64,000 nucleotides of DNA, from assembly GCF_009674665.1 (NCBI RefSeq), contig NZ_WKJD01000012.1, forward strand, positions 248,001 through 312,000, written 5' to 3'. The position numbers were made by a program, and so were the translations under genes. The DNA is from Agromyces kandeliae. GTDB taxonomy: Bacteria; Actinomycetota; Actinomycetes; Actinomycetales; Microbacteriaceae. The notes below the pieces were generated by a model. The model ran no database searches and was not told the origin of the DNA. It saw only the letters and a list, made by a program, of their open reading frames with translations. This document shows, piece after piece, positions 1-9,042 of this stretch (its first letter is position 1; every line of letters begins with the position of its first letter).

Positions 1-765
1 GGTGAAGAGCCCCGGCAGGTCGTTGAGCGGCTCGGACACGACGACGTGGGCGTGCTCGCCGAACTGGCTCAGCCGCTCGGCATCCGGGTACATGCTTCGG
101 ATGGTCGGGATGTCGGCCGAGTGGAAGAGCGTGCGCGACCGGCCCTGCGTGGAGTAGCGCAGCGCCCAGATCGTCGCGCCGTCGGCGACCGCGACCGTGC
201 CCTGCATCGGGAACATGACGCCGTGGTCGCGGCCGACGCGTTCGACGAGGTCGACGGTGGCGCGCAGTGCCGCCACCGGATCGTCGGCGAGCCCGTTCGT
301 GATCGCCAGGTGGAACAGCACCTCGGAGTCCGTGGTGCCCATCACGTGCGGGTACAGGGAGGGGTCGACGGCGAAGGTGAGCTCCCGCTTCACCTCCGCG
401 AACTCCGAGAGGGACCCGTTGTGCATGAACAGCCAGTTCTCCCACTTGAACGGATGGCAGTTGGTGCGCTGGATCGGCGGCCCGGCCGCCGCGCGCACGT
501 GGCTGAAGAACAGCGGGCTCTCGACGGCTCGCGCGAGCTCCCGGACGTTGTCGTCGTTCCACGCCGGCTCGATGCTGTGGAACGCCGCCGGGATGCTCCC
601 CGCGACGGACCCGATCGGATACCACCCGATGCCGAAGCCGTCGCCGTTCACCGTCTCCGCGCCGAGCGGGGAGTCGAGCGACTGCGCGACGAGCGAGTGC
701 GTGGCATCGAGCAGGACCGTCGAGGTCCTGAGCGGCTCACCCGAGTACGCCAGCCATCGGCACAT
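1..765 (-). CDS. Class II glutamine amidotransferase (YafJ/EgtC-like), 3' end missing
   Basis: The reverse strand opens with MCRWLAYSGEP. After removal of Met this gives the N-terminal catalytic Cys2 of class II (Ntn) amidotransferases, which hydrolyse glutamine to supply ammonia. The frame stays open for 255 codons to the window edge, so the C-terminus is missing. Family segments visible include NGDGFGIGWY, SHVRAA, the NCHPFKW stretch and MHNGSL, which form the glutaminase pocket. A GGGGGGAGG ribosome site lies just before the ATG. The real acceptor is unknown: EgtC-like enzymes act in ergothioneine synthesis and YafJ-like ones are uncharacterised. No egt genes are visible in the window. Confidence 0.88.
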   Translation of the reverse strand, partial: MCRWLAYSGEPLRTSTVLLDATHSLVAQSLDSPLGAETVNGDGFGIGWYPIGSVAGSIPAAFHSIEPAWNDDNVRELARAVESPLFFSHVRAAAGPPIQRTNCHPFKWENWLFMHNGSLSEFAEVKRELTFAVDPSLYPHVMGTTDSEVLFHLAITNGLADDPVAALRATVDLVERVGRDHGVMFPMQGTVAVADGATIWALRYSTQGRSRTLFHSADIPTIRSMYPDAERLSQFGEHAHVVVSEPLNDLPGLFT

Positions 766-848
766 GCGAACGCCTCCCCCCTGCCGGAGCCCGCTGCCCG
801 TCGGCGCCATTCTGGACCCGCGATCGTCCCGCCGCAGGGTCCAAGGTC

Positions 849-2138
849 TCATCCCTCGGCGTCGGCCGGGAGGGGGCAGGGCGCGGCATCCGTCATGCGC
901 TGCGTCGCCTGCTCGAGGGACCATGGCAGCTCGACGAGCGGCCGGTCGCGCCCCTCGGCGGGCGACGCCTTGGAGGCGATCGAGGCGAGCGCGAACGCCG
1001 CCTCGCGGACGAGCGTCTCGCCGCCGGTCGAGTTGTTCAGCGCGAGCACGACCGTGAGGCCGGTCTCGGGATCCGTGAACATCGCGGAGAGCGCTCCGAT
1101 GGACTCGCCGGCGACCCCGCGCAGCGGCCCGAACTGCTGCGCGCCGATGCCCTGCGCCTGCCAGCCGGGCGCGTCGCCGCCGAACGGCGTGAGCGTCCAG
1201 ACGTCGCGCGCGGTCGCCTCCTGGAACATCGCGCCGGTCGCGAACGACTCGCTGATGGCCTTCGCGTCCGTGAGCGTCGTGCGCGCGCCGGAGGCGGTGC
1301 CGCCGATCGAGCTGGATCGCTTCGAGACGTCGACGATCGCGTCGCACGCCGGCTTGCCGTCGGCGTACGTCGCCGCGTAGCCGCCGAGTGCGTCGGCGTA
1401 CGACGTGTCGGAGGCCGCGGGGAGGTCGGTCCCCTCGAGCTCCAGCGGGTCGAGCACGTACTGCTCCGCGAGGTCCGACCAGGACCGTCCGGTGCGTTCC
1501 TCGAGCGCCGCGGTGAGGAGCAGGATGCCGGTGCGGGACTCGACCCAGGTCGTCCCCGGGTCACCCTTCCGACCGGCCGCGAGCCCGCTCGCGAGCAGCT
1601 CGTTCGCGGGCCAGATCCGCTCGGGGTTCTTGACGAAGTGCGCGCGGAGCGGCCCGTAGTAGTCGGCGATGCCCGAGCGATTGCGGCAGAGCTGCTCCAG
1701 GGTGATGCCCTCGAGGCCGGGGATGCCGTTCACCATCTCGGACACCCGGTCGTCGAGTTCGACGACGCCCGCGTCCACGAGTCGCAGCATCACCGCGCAG
1801 GTCAGCTCGCCCGTCCCGTCGGCGAGTTGGAACCGCGTCGCCGACGTCACCCGATCGGCACCGTCCGTGAGGTCGACCGTGCCCGTTCCCACGGTCCAGC
1901 TGCCCGCCCAGGGCGCCCAGACCCCGGCGACCGCACCGCTCGACCCGCTCAACCTGACGGCCTCGGCGAGGGTCGCGTCGAGCTGCTCGACCACCTCTGG
2001 CGCGAAGGCGCCCTCGACCTGGTCGAAGTCGGCAGCCGGTCGGTCGGGCGAGGTGCACGCGGCGAACATCGCGACGACGACGGCAGACGCCATCGTCGCT
2101 GCGACCAACCGACGCAACCGCCCTGTCCGTGCAGCCAC
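849..2138 (-). CDS. Lipoprotein with serine beta-lactamase/DD-peptidase fold, catalytic motifs lost
   Basis: 429 aa from a GTG preceded by GGGGGG. The N-terminus is a lipoprotein signal with an MFAAC lipobox (Cys28), so it is probably anchored outside the membrane. The scaffold matches class C beta-lactamase/DD-carboxypeptidase relatives: FQLADGTGELTCAVMLRLVD corresponds to the usual FxxxSxxK helix, followed by VVELDDRVS and the RSGIADYYG segment. The catalytic Ser and Lys positions hold Asp107 and Gly110. The YxN motif reads VES (199-201), and no HxG/KTG triad is seen near AGESIGA. I infer a pseudo-enzyme, perhaps binding peptidoglycan. It stands alone between a divergent DUF4383 gene and the amidotransferase. 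Confidence 0.8.
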   Translation of the reverse strand: MAARTGRLRRLVAATMASAVVVAMFAACTSPDRPAADFDQVEGAFAPEVVEQLDATLAEAVRLSGSSGAVAGVWAPWAGSWTVGTGTVDLTDGADRVTSATRFQLADGTGELTCAVMLRLVDAGVVELDDRVSEMVNGIPGLEGITLEQLCRNRSGIADYYGPLRAHFVKNPERIWPANELLASGLAAGRKGDPGTTWVESRTGILLLTAALEERTGRSWSDLAEQYVLDPLELEGTDLPAASDTSYADALGGYAATYADGKPACDAIVDVSKRSSSIGGTASGARTTLTDAKAISESFATGAMFQEATARDVWTLTPFGGDAPGWQAQGIGAQQFGPLRGVAGESIGALSAMFTDPETGLTVVLALNNSTGGETLVREAAFALASIASKASPAEGRDRPLVELPWSLEQATQRMTDAAPCPLPADAEG

Positions 2139-2344
2139 CGTGCCCCCCGCCGTGTGTCCGCTGCGATTGTAACCCGATCGGCGCGGCCGACCGCACCCGG
2201 CTCCGCCGCGACCCCGGGGTGGCTGCCGCGCTCCCGGGGGCCGTGTCCCCCGATCGGAGGACCGCCCGATCCAATCCGGTCCCCACGGCGCGTCGAACCC
2301 CTACCAGCACGGCGCCCGCCGCGCGACGACAAGGAGGCATCGCC

Positions 2345-2752
2345 ATGAAGAACTCACCCAACCGCATCGCCGCGACCGTGTTCGGCGCGGTCTACGTCCT
2401 CGTCGGCCTGCTCGGCTTCGCCGTGACGGGCGGAGTGGACTTCATCGCCACCGAGGGCGGCCTGCTCCTCGGCGTGTTCGCCGTGAACCCGCTCCACAAC
2501 ATCGCCCACCTCGCGATCGGCGCCGCGCTCCTCATCGCGGGCCTGTCGAACGTCGCCGCAGCGAAGACCGTCAACACGATCATCGGCGCGGCCTACCTGC
2601 TGCTCGGCGTGGTCGGCTTCTTCATCGCCGGCACGCCGGCCAACATCCTCGCGCTCAACACGCCCGACCACTTCCTGCACCTGGCCAGCGCGATCGTGCT
2701 GCTCGGCGTGGGACTCGGCGCCGAGCGCACCGCACGCGTGGCGACGGCCTAG
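2345..2752 (+). CDS. DUF4383 family small integral membrane protein
   Basis: 135 aa. An AAGGAGG ribosome site at 2331-2337 fixes the ATG at 2345; the open frame continues upstream but without coding character. Four hydrophobic helices can be read: a first one around AVYVLVGLLGFAVTG, a second around NIAHLAIGAALLIAGL, a third around IIGAAYLLLGVVGFFIAG and a last HLASAIVLLGVGLG. The NxxHNxxHLxxG pattern is typical of DUF4383 proteins, common in actinobacteria with no known function. The next gene starts 11 nt after its stop, so the two are probably co-transcribed. Confidence 0.85.
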   Translation: MKNSPNRIAATVFGAVYVLVGLLGFAVTGGVDFIATEGGLLLGVFAVNPLHNIAHLAIGAALLIAGLSNVAAAKTVNTIIGAAYLLLGVVGFFIAGTPANILALNTPDHFLHLASAIVLLGVGLGAERTARVATA

Positions 2753-2762
2753 GGAGCCCGCC

Positions 2763-3335
2763 ATGCACGCACCGGCGACGATGACCCGGGCCTGGCCGAT
2801 GCTCGCCGGACTCGGCGGCGGCCTGGTCCTCACGGCACTCGCCGCCGGTGCGGGGGGAGCACCGCAGGTCGCCCTGGCCGGGCTCGGCGTCGCCGCGCTC
2901 GGCTGGGGCGTCCTGTCCCTCCGCGCGAGCCGCCCGCTCGCCCCGCGAGCGGTGCTCGCGACATCGGTCGCGGCGCTCCTCACGGCGGGAACCGCCGTCG
3001 CATCAGGTGCGCTGGCGGATGTCCCCGGCCTCCCGCTCGCGGCGGCCGGCGTGTTCCTCGCCGTCGTGGCGCTGTCGGTCGCCCGCGCCGCGCGCGGTCG
3101 GCGTGCCGATCACCGTGGGCCGGACGCATCCGCACGCAGGTCGCCCGCGACGCGGACCGCGACCGGGTCGGAGGCCCGCCGCTCGCTCGTCGGCCTCGCG
3201 ATCGGGGCCGTGCTGGTCTCGGCGCTCGCGACGCCGGCCCTCGCCGCCACCGAAGCCGGTCGCTCCGCCGTGCCGCACGGAGAGCACGGCACGCGTTCCG
3301 GCGACGCGCCCTCGGATCGGGCGCACCACCACTGA
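2763..3335 (+). CDS. Hypothetical membrane protein
   Basis: 190 aa. I do not recognise a family. The N-terminal half has about four hydrophobic segments (for example MLAGLGGGLVLTALAAGAGG and LPLAAAGVFLAVVALSVARAA). A polar Arg-rich linker follows, then one more hydrophobic stretch (LVGLAIGAVLVSALATPALAA), ending in a His-containing tail (HGEHG, then RAHHH). It follows the DUF4383 gene closely on the same strand and is probably in the same transcript. The His-rich tail could bind metal, but this is speculative. Confidence 0.6.
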   Translation: MHAPATMTRAWPMLAGLGGGLVLTALAAGAGGAPQVALAGLGVAALGWGVLSLRASRPLAPRAVLATSVAALLTAGTAVASGALADVPGLPLAAAGVFLAVVALSVARAARGRRADHRGPDASARRSPATRTATGSEARRSLVGLAIGAVLVSALATPALAATEAGRSAVPHGEHGTRSGDAPSDRAHHH

Positions 3336-3430
3336 CCTCCCAGACCGCGGCCGGGGGCGCGTGGCGATGACGCCCCCGGTCGCACCTTCGTCCGCGACAC
3401 GAGAACCGGGCGCCCGCCCGACGCGCCGGA

Positions 3431-3766
3431 TCAGCCGTGCGCGGCGGACTCCGCGGCGAACAGGTTGAGCACGAGCACGCCGGCCACGATGAGCCCGATC
3501 CCGACGAGCTTCGGCACCGAGATCGACTCGCCGAGGAACAGGACGCCGATCGCGACGATCGCAGCGGTGCCGACGCCCGACCAGATCGCGTAGACGATGC
3601 CGATCTCCAGCTCGCGGACCGTGAGCGCGAGCATCCAGAACGAGAACCCGTACCCTGCGAGCACGACGACGGTCCACCACAGCCGGGTGAAGCCCGCCGT
3701 GAACCCGATCAGGCTCGTCGCGGCGACCTCGGCCGCGATCGCCAGTGCGAGGAACACCCATGCCAT
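3431..3766 (-). CDS. SMR-family multidrug efflux / guanidinium exporter-type protein
   Basis: 111 aa, the standard length for small multidrug resistance proteins. Four TM helices are visible. The first holds the essential membrane glutamate in AEVAATS (Glu13, equivalent to Glu14 of EmrE), followed by GYGFSFWMLALTV and then the family-typical IVYAIWSGVGTAAI in helix 3 and GIGLIVAGVLVLNL in helix 4. These proteins work as dimers that exchange protons for cations. EmrE-like and Gdx/SugE-like subtypes cannot be separated with certainty by eye. It is a single gene with no paired SMR partner, so a homodimer is likely. Confidence 0.9.
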   Translation of the reverse strand: MAWVFLALAIAAEVAATSLIGFTAGFTRLWWTVVVLAGYGFSFWMLALTVRELEIGIVYAIWSGVGTAAIVAIGVLFLGESISVPKLVGIGLIVAGVLVLNLFAAESAAHG

Positions 3767-3809
3767 GAGGGCGAGTCTCCCAGATCGGCGGGCGCGTTCG
3801 GGACGGCGC

Positions 3810-5222
3810 TCAGGCGGGCGGCTCGCCGGCCGACCCGAGCTCGCGGGTCGCGCCCGACATGAACCGCTCGACGTCGCGGTCGACGATGATGTCGCGCGGC
3901 ACGAGCGGACGCGCGAGGTAGAGCCCGTCGAGGCTCGTCAGTCGCGAGAGGGCGACGTAGGTCTGTCCGGGGCTGAAGACGCGCGAGCCGAGGTCGACGA
4001 TCGCGGCGTCGTAGCTCGCGCCCTGCGACTTGTGGATGGTGACCGCCCACGCCAGGCGGAGCGGGAACTGCGTGAACTCGGCCACGATCTCGCGCTCGAG
4101 CTTCTTGGCGACCGGGTCCCACGAGTACCGGTACTTCTCCCACGTCGCCGGCTCGACCTCGTGCTCCTCGCCGTCGATCTCGACGCGCACCTCGCGCTCG
4201 AGCGACGTGACCGTGCCGATCGTGCCGTTCACCCAGCGCGGAGCCTCGCCCCAGCCCGCGGTGTCGTTGCGCAGGAACATGACCTGCGCGCCGACCTTGA
4301 GCTCCAGCCGCTCGTCGGCGGGATACCCGCGGCCGCCGAACTCGCCGTTCACGTCGGCCTCGTTCGCGATCGAGTGCCCGGGGAGCCGGTGGAGCGCCGC
4401 CCGGTTGATCCGGTTCACGGTCTCGTTCGTCGTCGCGAGCGTGATCGCGCCCTGCTCGGGAAGCGGCCGCCGCGCGCCCGTGTCGTTCAGGACCTCGGCG
4501 ATCTCGGCCGTGACCATCCCGTGGCGGACCGCGTTCAGCATGTGCTTGAAGGCGTCGTCGTGCTGCCGGTGGATCTCGCCGAGCTCGTAGATGCGCAGGT
4601 CGGCCTCATCCCAGACCTTGGCGTCGAAGAACCACATCGAGCGGTACGTGTCGGCGAAGTACCGGCGCTCGTCGCCCGACCCCGGCACCGGTGCGAGTTG
4701 GTAGGGGTCGCCGAACAGCACGACCTGCACTCCCCCGAACGGCTCGTGCGGGCGCTGGCGCGCCTGCCGGAGCGAGCGGTCCATCGCGTCCATCAGGTCG
4801 GCGTTGACCATCGAGACCTCGTCGATCACGAGCGTGTCCATGGCGTTCAGGATCTTGCGGACCGCGTCGTTCTGGTCGATGTCGTGGTCGGCGACCACGC
4901 CGATCGGCAGGCGGAACAGCGAGTGGATGGTCTGGCCGCCGACGTTGAGCGCCGCGACCCCCGTTGGCGCGCAGATGACGATCTGCTTCGAGGTGTTCCA
5001 GTTCAGGTGGTTCAGCAGCGTCGACTTGCCCGTGCCCGCCCGACCGGTGACGAACACGTGCTCGCGCGTGTGCTCGATCGCCCGGAACACCGCCTGCTGC
5101 TCGGCGGTCAGGGTCACGTGCTGCAACGGTCGGCCTTCGGTCTCGCTGGGTTCGACGGGGTTCTGGTGCGCCGCTGCGCGCTCCCGGGTCGTGGGGCGGA
5201 TGCCGCGGGCGGGCGTCTTCAC
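3810..5222 (-). CDS. PIF1-like / RecD-type ATP-dependent DNA helicase
   Basis: 470 aa superfamily 1B helicase. The N-terminus carries a Walker A GRAGTGKST (residues 60-68), followed by APTGVAALNVGGQTIHSLF (motif Ia region), Walker B TLVIDEVSM (130-138) and LFGDPYQLAPV (motif III). The C-terminal motifs are AVTIHKSQGASYDAAIVDL and the YVALSRLTSLDGL motif VI, as in PIF1/RecD helicases that move 5' to 3' on ssDNA. The GTG start at 5222 overlaps a TANNNT hexamer (5221-5226), so an internal GTG at 5117 is possible; the first 35 residues look poorly conserved. It is a single gene with no recB/recC partner nearby. Confidence 0.9.
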   Translation of the reverse strand: MKTPARGIRPTTRERAAAHQNPVEPSETEGRPLQHVTLTAEQQAVFRAIEHTREHVFVTGRAGTGKSTLLNHLNWNTSKQIVICAPTGVAALNVGGQTIHSLFRLPIGVVADHDIDQNDAVRKILNAMDTLVIDEVSMVNADLMDAMDRSLRQARQRPHEPFGGVQVVLFGDPYQLAPVPGSGDERRYFADTYRSMWFFDAKVWDEADLRIYELGEIHRQHDDAFKHMLNAVRHGMVTAEIAEVLNDTGARRPLPEQGAITLATTNETVNRINRAALHRLPGHSIANEADVNGEFGGRGYPADERLELKVGAQVMFLRNDTAGWGEAPRWVNGTIGTVTSLEREVRVEIDGEEHEVEPATWEKYRYSWDPVAKKLEREIVAEFTQFPLRLAWAVTIHKSQGASYDAAIVDLGSRVFSPGQTYVALSRLTSLDGLYLARPLVPRDIIVDRDVERFMSGATRELGSAGEPPA

Positions 5223-5318
5223 TGTAGACCGAGCTCGTCGCCCCGAGGCCCCGGCCGGGGCATCCGTCGACCCGTCACGCGACGTTGTGGAGAAACAGGT
5301 CCGTCACACGGCCCTGTC

Positions 5319-5324
5319 TAGACT
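5319..5324 (+). promoter_or_regulatory. -10 element of a leaderless promoter
   Basis: TAGACT ends 6 nt before the GTG at 5331. In actinobacteria a TANNNT hexamer placed this way gives an mRNA beginning at, or next to, the start codon. No ribosome site is seen, which agrees. Confidence 0.55.
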
Positions 5325-5330
5325 TGCCGG

Positions 5331-6380
5331 GTGGGGAGCTCGGGCCGACGTGAGGGACGCCTGTCGCCGGTCGCGATCGTCGGGTGGACAGGCCTCGCCG
5401 TCATGCTCGTCGCCGGGTTCCTCGCCGCCCTCGGCGGGCTGAACCAGAGCCTCTACGGCGCGCCCGCCTTCGTCGAACGCTACCTCGACGCCATCGCGCG
5501 CGACGACATCGTGAACGCCGCCGCGACGCCGGGCGTCCGGCTCGATGAGGGCGACCTGGCCGGCGCGGGGCTCCCCGCCGACATCTCCACCGCGATGCTG
5601 CGCTCGAACGTCGTGGAGTCCGGTCCCGAGGACGTCCGCGTCGTCTCCGACGAGGCCCATGACGACGGGCGGCACACGGTGACCGTGAGCTATCGGCTCG
5701 ACGCGTCGATCGTGCAGACGGCGTTCGTCGTGAGCCCGATCGAACCGCTCTACGGCCTGCTGCACCGCTGGGAGTTCGCGACGAGCCCGCTCGCGGTGAT
5801 CGAGGTCACGGCGGCCCAGAGCCCGCTGTTCACGGTCGGGTCGCTGACGCTCGACGCACGCGCTGCGAAGACGGGCGACGATCTCGCCGCGTTCACGCAG
5901 ACCACGCAGTACCTCGCGATCGCTCCCGCCGTGTACGAGTTCGGATACCAGTCGACGCTCCTCGAGGCCGCCCCGGTCCAGGTCATCGCCGAGCCGGGGG
6001 CGAGGGCCGCCGTCACGGTCGACTCCCTCCCCACGGCGGCGTTCCTGGAACGCGTCCAGGTCAAGGTCGACGAGTACCTCGTGGACCAGTGCGCGAGCCA
6101 GCCCGTGCTCCAGCCGGCCGGATGCCCGTTCGGCGTCGTGATCGACGACCGCGTGGTGGGCGATCCCGTGTGGAGCATCGTCGAGTCCCCGGCCGTCACG
6201 CTCGTGCCGAGCGAGTCGAGGTTCGAGATGCCGCCCACCCCGGGGCTCGCGCACATCTCGGTCGACGTGCAGTCGCTGTTCGACGGCGCGTTCTCGACGC
6301 TCGAACAGGACGAGTCCTTCACGCTCGCGCTCGAGGCGACCGTGCGGCCCGACGGGTCGATCTCGATCCAGTTGCGCTGA
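5331..6380 (+). CDS. Hypothetical protein with one N-terminal membrane helix
   Basis: 349 aa, not recognised. One hydrophobic helix near residues 13-33 (VAIVGWTGLAVMLVAGFLAAL) suggests a signal anchor with a large outer domain, rich in beta-type alternation (for example HTVTVSYRLDASIVQTAFVVS). A Cys pair (VDQCASQPVLQPAGCPFG) may form a disulphide outside the membrane. The VERYLDAIARDD segment resembles the start of SnoaL/NTF2-like folds, which is only a suggestion. The GTG start is supported by the TAGACT -10 element close before it. Neighbours on both sides are on the opposite strand, so it is monocistronic. Confidence 0.7.
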   Translation: MGSSGRREGRLSPVAIVGWTGLAVMLVAGFLAALGGLNQSLYGAPAFVERYLDAIARDDIVNAAATPGVRLDEGDLAGAGLPADISTAMLRSNVVESGPEDVRVVSDEAHDDGRHTVTVSYRLDASIVQTAFVVSPIEPLYGLLHRWEFATSPLAVIEVTAAQSPLFTVGSLTLDARAAKTGDDLAAFTQTTQYLAIAPAVYEFGYQSTLLEAAPVQVIAEPGARAAVTVDSLPTAAFLERVQVKVDEYLVDQCASQPVLQPAGCPFGVVIDDRVVGDPVWSIVESPAVTLVPSESRFEMPPTPGLAHISVDVQSLFDGAFSTLEQDESFTLALEATVRPDGSISIQLR

Positions 6381-6413
6381 TCCGCTCAGTCCGCTCAGCG
6401 CGACCGGACGAGC

Positions 6414-8417
6414 TCAGCGCACCCCGTCGCGCTCGGCGAGGGCCGCGAGCCTCGCGTTGTACTCCTCGAGCTCGGCATCGCCCGTGCGGTCGGCGTGCCG
6501 GTCGCGACGCTTCGACTCCTTCGCGTCGGTGCGCGACCACTGCACGGCCACGGTGATGGCGAGCGCCACCGTCGGGATCTCGCCGATCGACCAGGCGATG
6601 CCGCCTCCCAGCTGCTGGTCGGCGAGCGCATCGGTGCCCCACCCCATCGCGCCGTACCAGTCGGCGAGCAGCAGCCCCGTGCCCATCATGATCGCCAGGC
6701 CGAAGAACGCGTGGAACGCCATCGTGCCGAGCAGCAGGAGCAGCCGGAACGCGTACGGAAGGCGGTACGGCACCGGGTCGATCCCGATGAGCGACTGGAC
6801 GAAGAGGTACCCGGTGATGAGGAAGTGGGTGATCATCCACTCGTGCCCGATGTGGTCCTCCATCGACCACCGGAACAGCGGCGAGTAGTAGAAGACCCAG
6901 AGCGAGCCCGCGAAGAGCACCGCCGCGACGATGGGGTTCGCGATGATCGACGCGAACCTCGAGTGCACGGCGAGCAGGATCCACTCGCGCCCACCCCGGC
7001 TGCCGTCCTTCCGCGGGCGGATGGCTCGAGCCGCGAGCGTCACCGGCGCGCCGGGCACCAGCAGCACCGGCACCGCCATCGTCAGCATCATGTGCCCGAG
7101 CATGTGGGCGGAGAAGAGGTAGTTCTCGTACGCCGCGACGCCGCCGCTCGTGACCCACGCGAGGAGCAGCAGGCCCGCGACCCAGAGCACGGTGCGGTAG
7201 ATCGGCCAGCGGTCGCCGCGACGTCGCAGCCGGAGCACGCCCGCGACGTAGAAGAAGATGCCGAACCCGCACGCGATGAGCCAGAGCAGGTCGGGGCTCC
7301 ACTGGGTGAAGTAGGCCGTCGCGTCGGGAGCGGGAGGCAGGGGCTCGCCCGTGAGGATCTCGGCAGGCGTTCGCGCGAGCCCACCCGAGACGTCCTCGTC
7401 GATGGGCGTCGCCGTCCGGGCGAGTGCTGCGGCCACGCCCGAGGCGATGCCCATGAAGGCGAGCTCGATGACGACGAGCAGCCAGAAGGTCCGGTTCGCG
7501 GATCCGCCGGCTGCGCCGCGATCGGTGCGCGCGGCGTCGGCCCGCAGCATCCGGTCGATCAGCACGCGCCGCTGCGTGGCGCCGAACAGGCCGAGGGCCA
7601 CGAGCGCGGCCACCTTCATCACGACCAGCACGCCGTACTGCGTGGCGAGCTGGTCCCAGGTCCCGATCCGGAGGGCGGCGCTCGCGTAGCCGGACACGGC
7701 GACGACGATGAACGCGATGAGCGCGACCGTCGAGTAGCGCGTGAGCACGACCCCGAGCCGATCGCCGTCGAGCGCGGGCTTCAGCAGCACGATCGTGAGG
7801 AGTCCGCCGAGCCAGGCCGCCGCGAAGGCGAGGTGCAGCCCGAGCGCCGTGACCGCCTCGTCGTGGCCGGACGCACCGGCCGCGTGGCCCTGCTGCGCCA
7901 TGGGCACGAGGGCGACGACCGCCAGCACGGCGACGAAGACGAGCGCGGTGTGGTTCCGCACGGCGAAGCACAGCACGGTGACCGCGGCCGCGATCAGGGT
8001 CGTCGCGAGCCACGCCTGGCCGAGCTCGATCGACGTCACGAACTGGCCGAGCTGCTGGCCGAAGCGGTCCCCGAGCGAGAACTCCGCGCCCGTCACGAGC
8101 ATGAAGGTCAGCACGCCGGTCGCGGCGCTCGCGACGGTGAGCACGGCGGCGGATGCCGCGGCCACGTCGAGCGCGAGGTCGAACTCGCGTCGCTTCGGGC
8201 TCAACGCCCAGACGGCCAGCACGAGTGCGCCGATCATCCCCGCGGCGCCGAGGTTCACGAGCAGCTTCGCGACGGGGACGCCCCACCGCGCGATCGGGCC
8301 CGGGTCCTGGATCGGGTACGGCTCCGCGCCGCCGCCGTAGACGAGCGCGGCGGTCATCGCGGCGAGCGCGACGGCGACGAGGGCGGCTGGGCCCAGCACG
8401 CGGGCGGAACGGATCAC
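6414..8417 (-). CDS. CopD-CtaG fusion membrane protein (copper handling / cytochrome oxidase assembly)
   Basis: 667 aa, almost all transmembrane. The first half resembles CopD copper-resistance permeases (LHLAFAAAWLGGLLTIVLL, then YSTVALIAFIVVAVSGYASAALR). The second half resembles the caa3-type oxidase assembly factor CtaG (LFSAHMLGHMMLTMAVPVLLV, HEWMITHFLITGYLF, MGWGTDALADQQLGGGIAW). Conserved His and Met pairs in HMLGHMM and HDEWM-like positions are plausible copper ligands. Joined CopD-CtaG proteins are known in actinobacteria and are thought to move copper across the membrane toward terminal oxidase. It lies downstream of hup behind a strong terminator, so it has its own promoter; the gap before its start is short. 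Confidence 0.88.
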   Translation of the reverse strand: MIRSARVLGPAALVAVALAAMTAALVYGGGAEPYPIQDPGPIARWGVPVAKLLVNLGAAGMIGALVLAVWALSPKRREFDLALDVAAASAAVLTVASAATGVLTFMLVTGAEFSLGDRFGQQLGQFVTSIELGQAWLATTLIAAAVTVLCFAVRNHTALVFVAVLAVVALVPMAQQGHAAGASGHDEAVTALGLHLAFAAAWLGGLLTIVLLKPALDGDRLGVVLTRYSTVALIAFIVVAVSGYASAALRIGTWDQLATQYGVLVVMKVAALVALGLFGATQRRVLIDRMLRADAARTDRGAAGGSANRTFWLLVVIELAFMGIASGVAAALARTATPIDEDVSGGLARTPAEILTGEPLPPAPDATAYFTQWSPDLLWLIACGFGIFFYVAGVLRLRRRGDRWPIYRTVLWVAGLLLLAWVTSGGVAAYENYLFSAHMLGHMMLTMAVPVLLVPGAPVTLAARAIRPRKDGSRGGREWILLAVHSRFASIIANPIVAAVLFAGSLWVFYYSPLFRWSMEDHIGHEWMITHFLITGYLFVQSLIGIDPVPYRLPYAFRLLLLLGTMAFHAFFGLAIMMGTGLLLADWYGAMGWGTDALADQQLGGGIAWSIGEIPTVALAITVAVQWSRTDAKESKRRDRHADRTGDAELEEYNARLAALAERDGVR

Positions 8418-8464
8418 CGTACGAGCCTAGGCGAGCCGGCTGGGAGCGATCGCCCCGGGCACGA

Positions 8465-8499
8465 CGAAGGGGCGCCCGGGAGTACCGGGCGCCCCTTCG
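8465..8499 (-). terminator. Hairpin terminator downstream of hup
   Basis: A 15-bp perfect stem (CGAAGGGGCGCCCGG and its complement) with a GAGTA loop lies 34 nt after the hup stop. No T-run follows, as is common for high-GC actinobacteria. Confidence 0.8.
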
Positions 8500-8533
8500 G
8501 GAGTCGCGGAATGCGTCTGAGGACGCGCGCGGG

Positions 8534-8821
8534 TTACTTCGCGGCGGCCTTGAGCTTGGAGCCCGCGGTCACCTTGACCGAGTTGCCGGCGGCGATCTGG
8601 ATGGTCTCGCCGGTCTGCGGGTTGCGGCCCGTGCGGGCGGCGCGGTGGGTGCGCTCGACGGCGAGCCAGCCCGGGATGGACACCTTGGTGCCCGAGCCGA
8701 CCGACTCGGCGAGGGTGTCGAAGAAGCCGTTGAGCACGGCGTCGACGGCCGTCTGGCTCTGGCCCGTCGACGCGGCGATCTTGGCAACGAGCTCCGACTT
8801 GTTGAGCGACTTGTCAGCCAT
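8534..8821 (-). CDS. hup: HU family DNA-binding protein
   Basis: 95 aa, the compact HU form without the Lys/Ala-rich tail of mycobacterial HupB. MADKSLNKSELVAKIAASTGQSQTAV forms the dimer helices. The beta-arm region contains RAARTGRNPQTGETIQI, with the RNPQTG signature and the Pro that inserts into DNA. C-terminal KVTAGSKLKAA is typical. It bends and packs the nucleoid as a dimer. A -10-like TACATT on the reverse strand (8922-8927) would give a leader of about 90 nt. It is isolated between two strong hairpins, so it is transcribed alone. Confidence 0.95.
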   Translation of the reverse strand: MADKSLNKSELVAKIAASTGQSQTAVDAVLNGFFDTLAESVGSGTKVSIPGWLAVERTHRAARTGRNPQTGETIQIAAGNSVKVTAGSKLKAAAK

Positions 8822-9042
8822 TGAATGTCCTCCTCGGACCTTCGCTGTTGGTACAGCTGTCGTGTGGAAACACGGAGAACGGATCGCATCGATCGCCCCC
8901 GTAGCCGTTCAGGCCGCCTCGAATGTAGCAGAGTCCCGCGGAAACACGCGGATTTCCGGTCCGTTCGGGCAGGTTCGCCGGGGGCTTGACGGATGCCGTG
9001 TCATCCGTCGGGCCCGGCCGCCGGAGCACTGCGCGGGAACGA

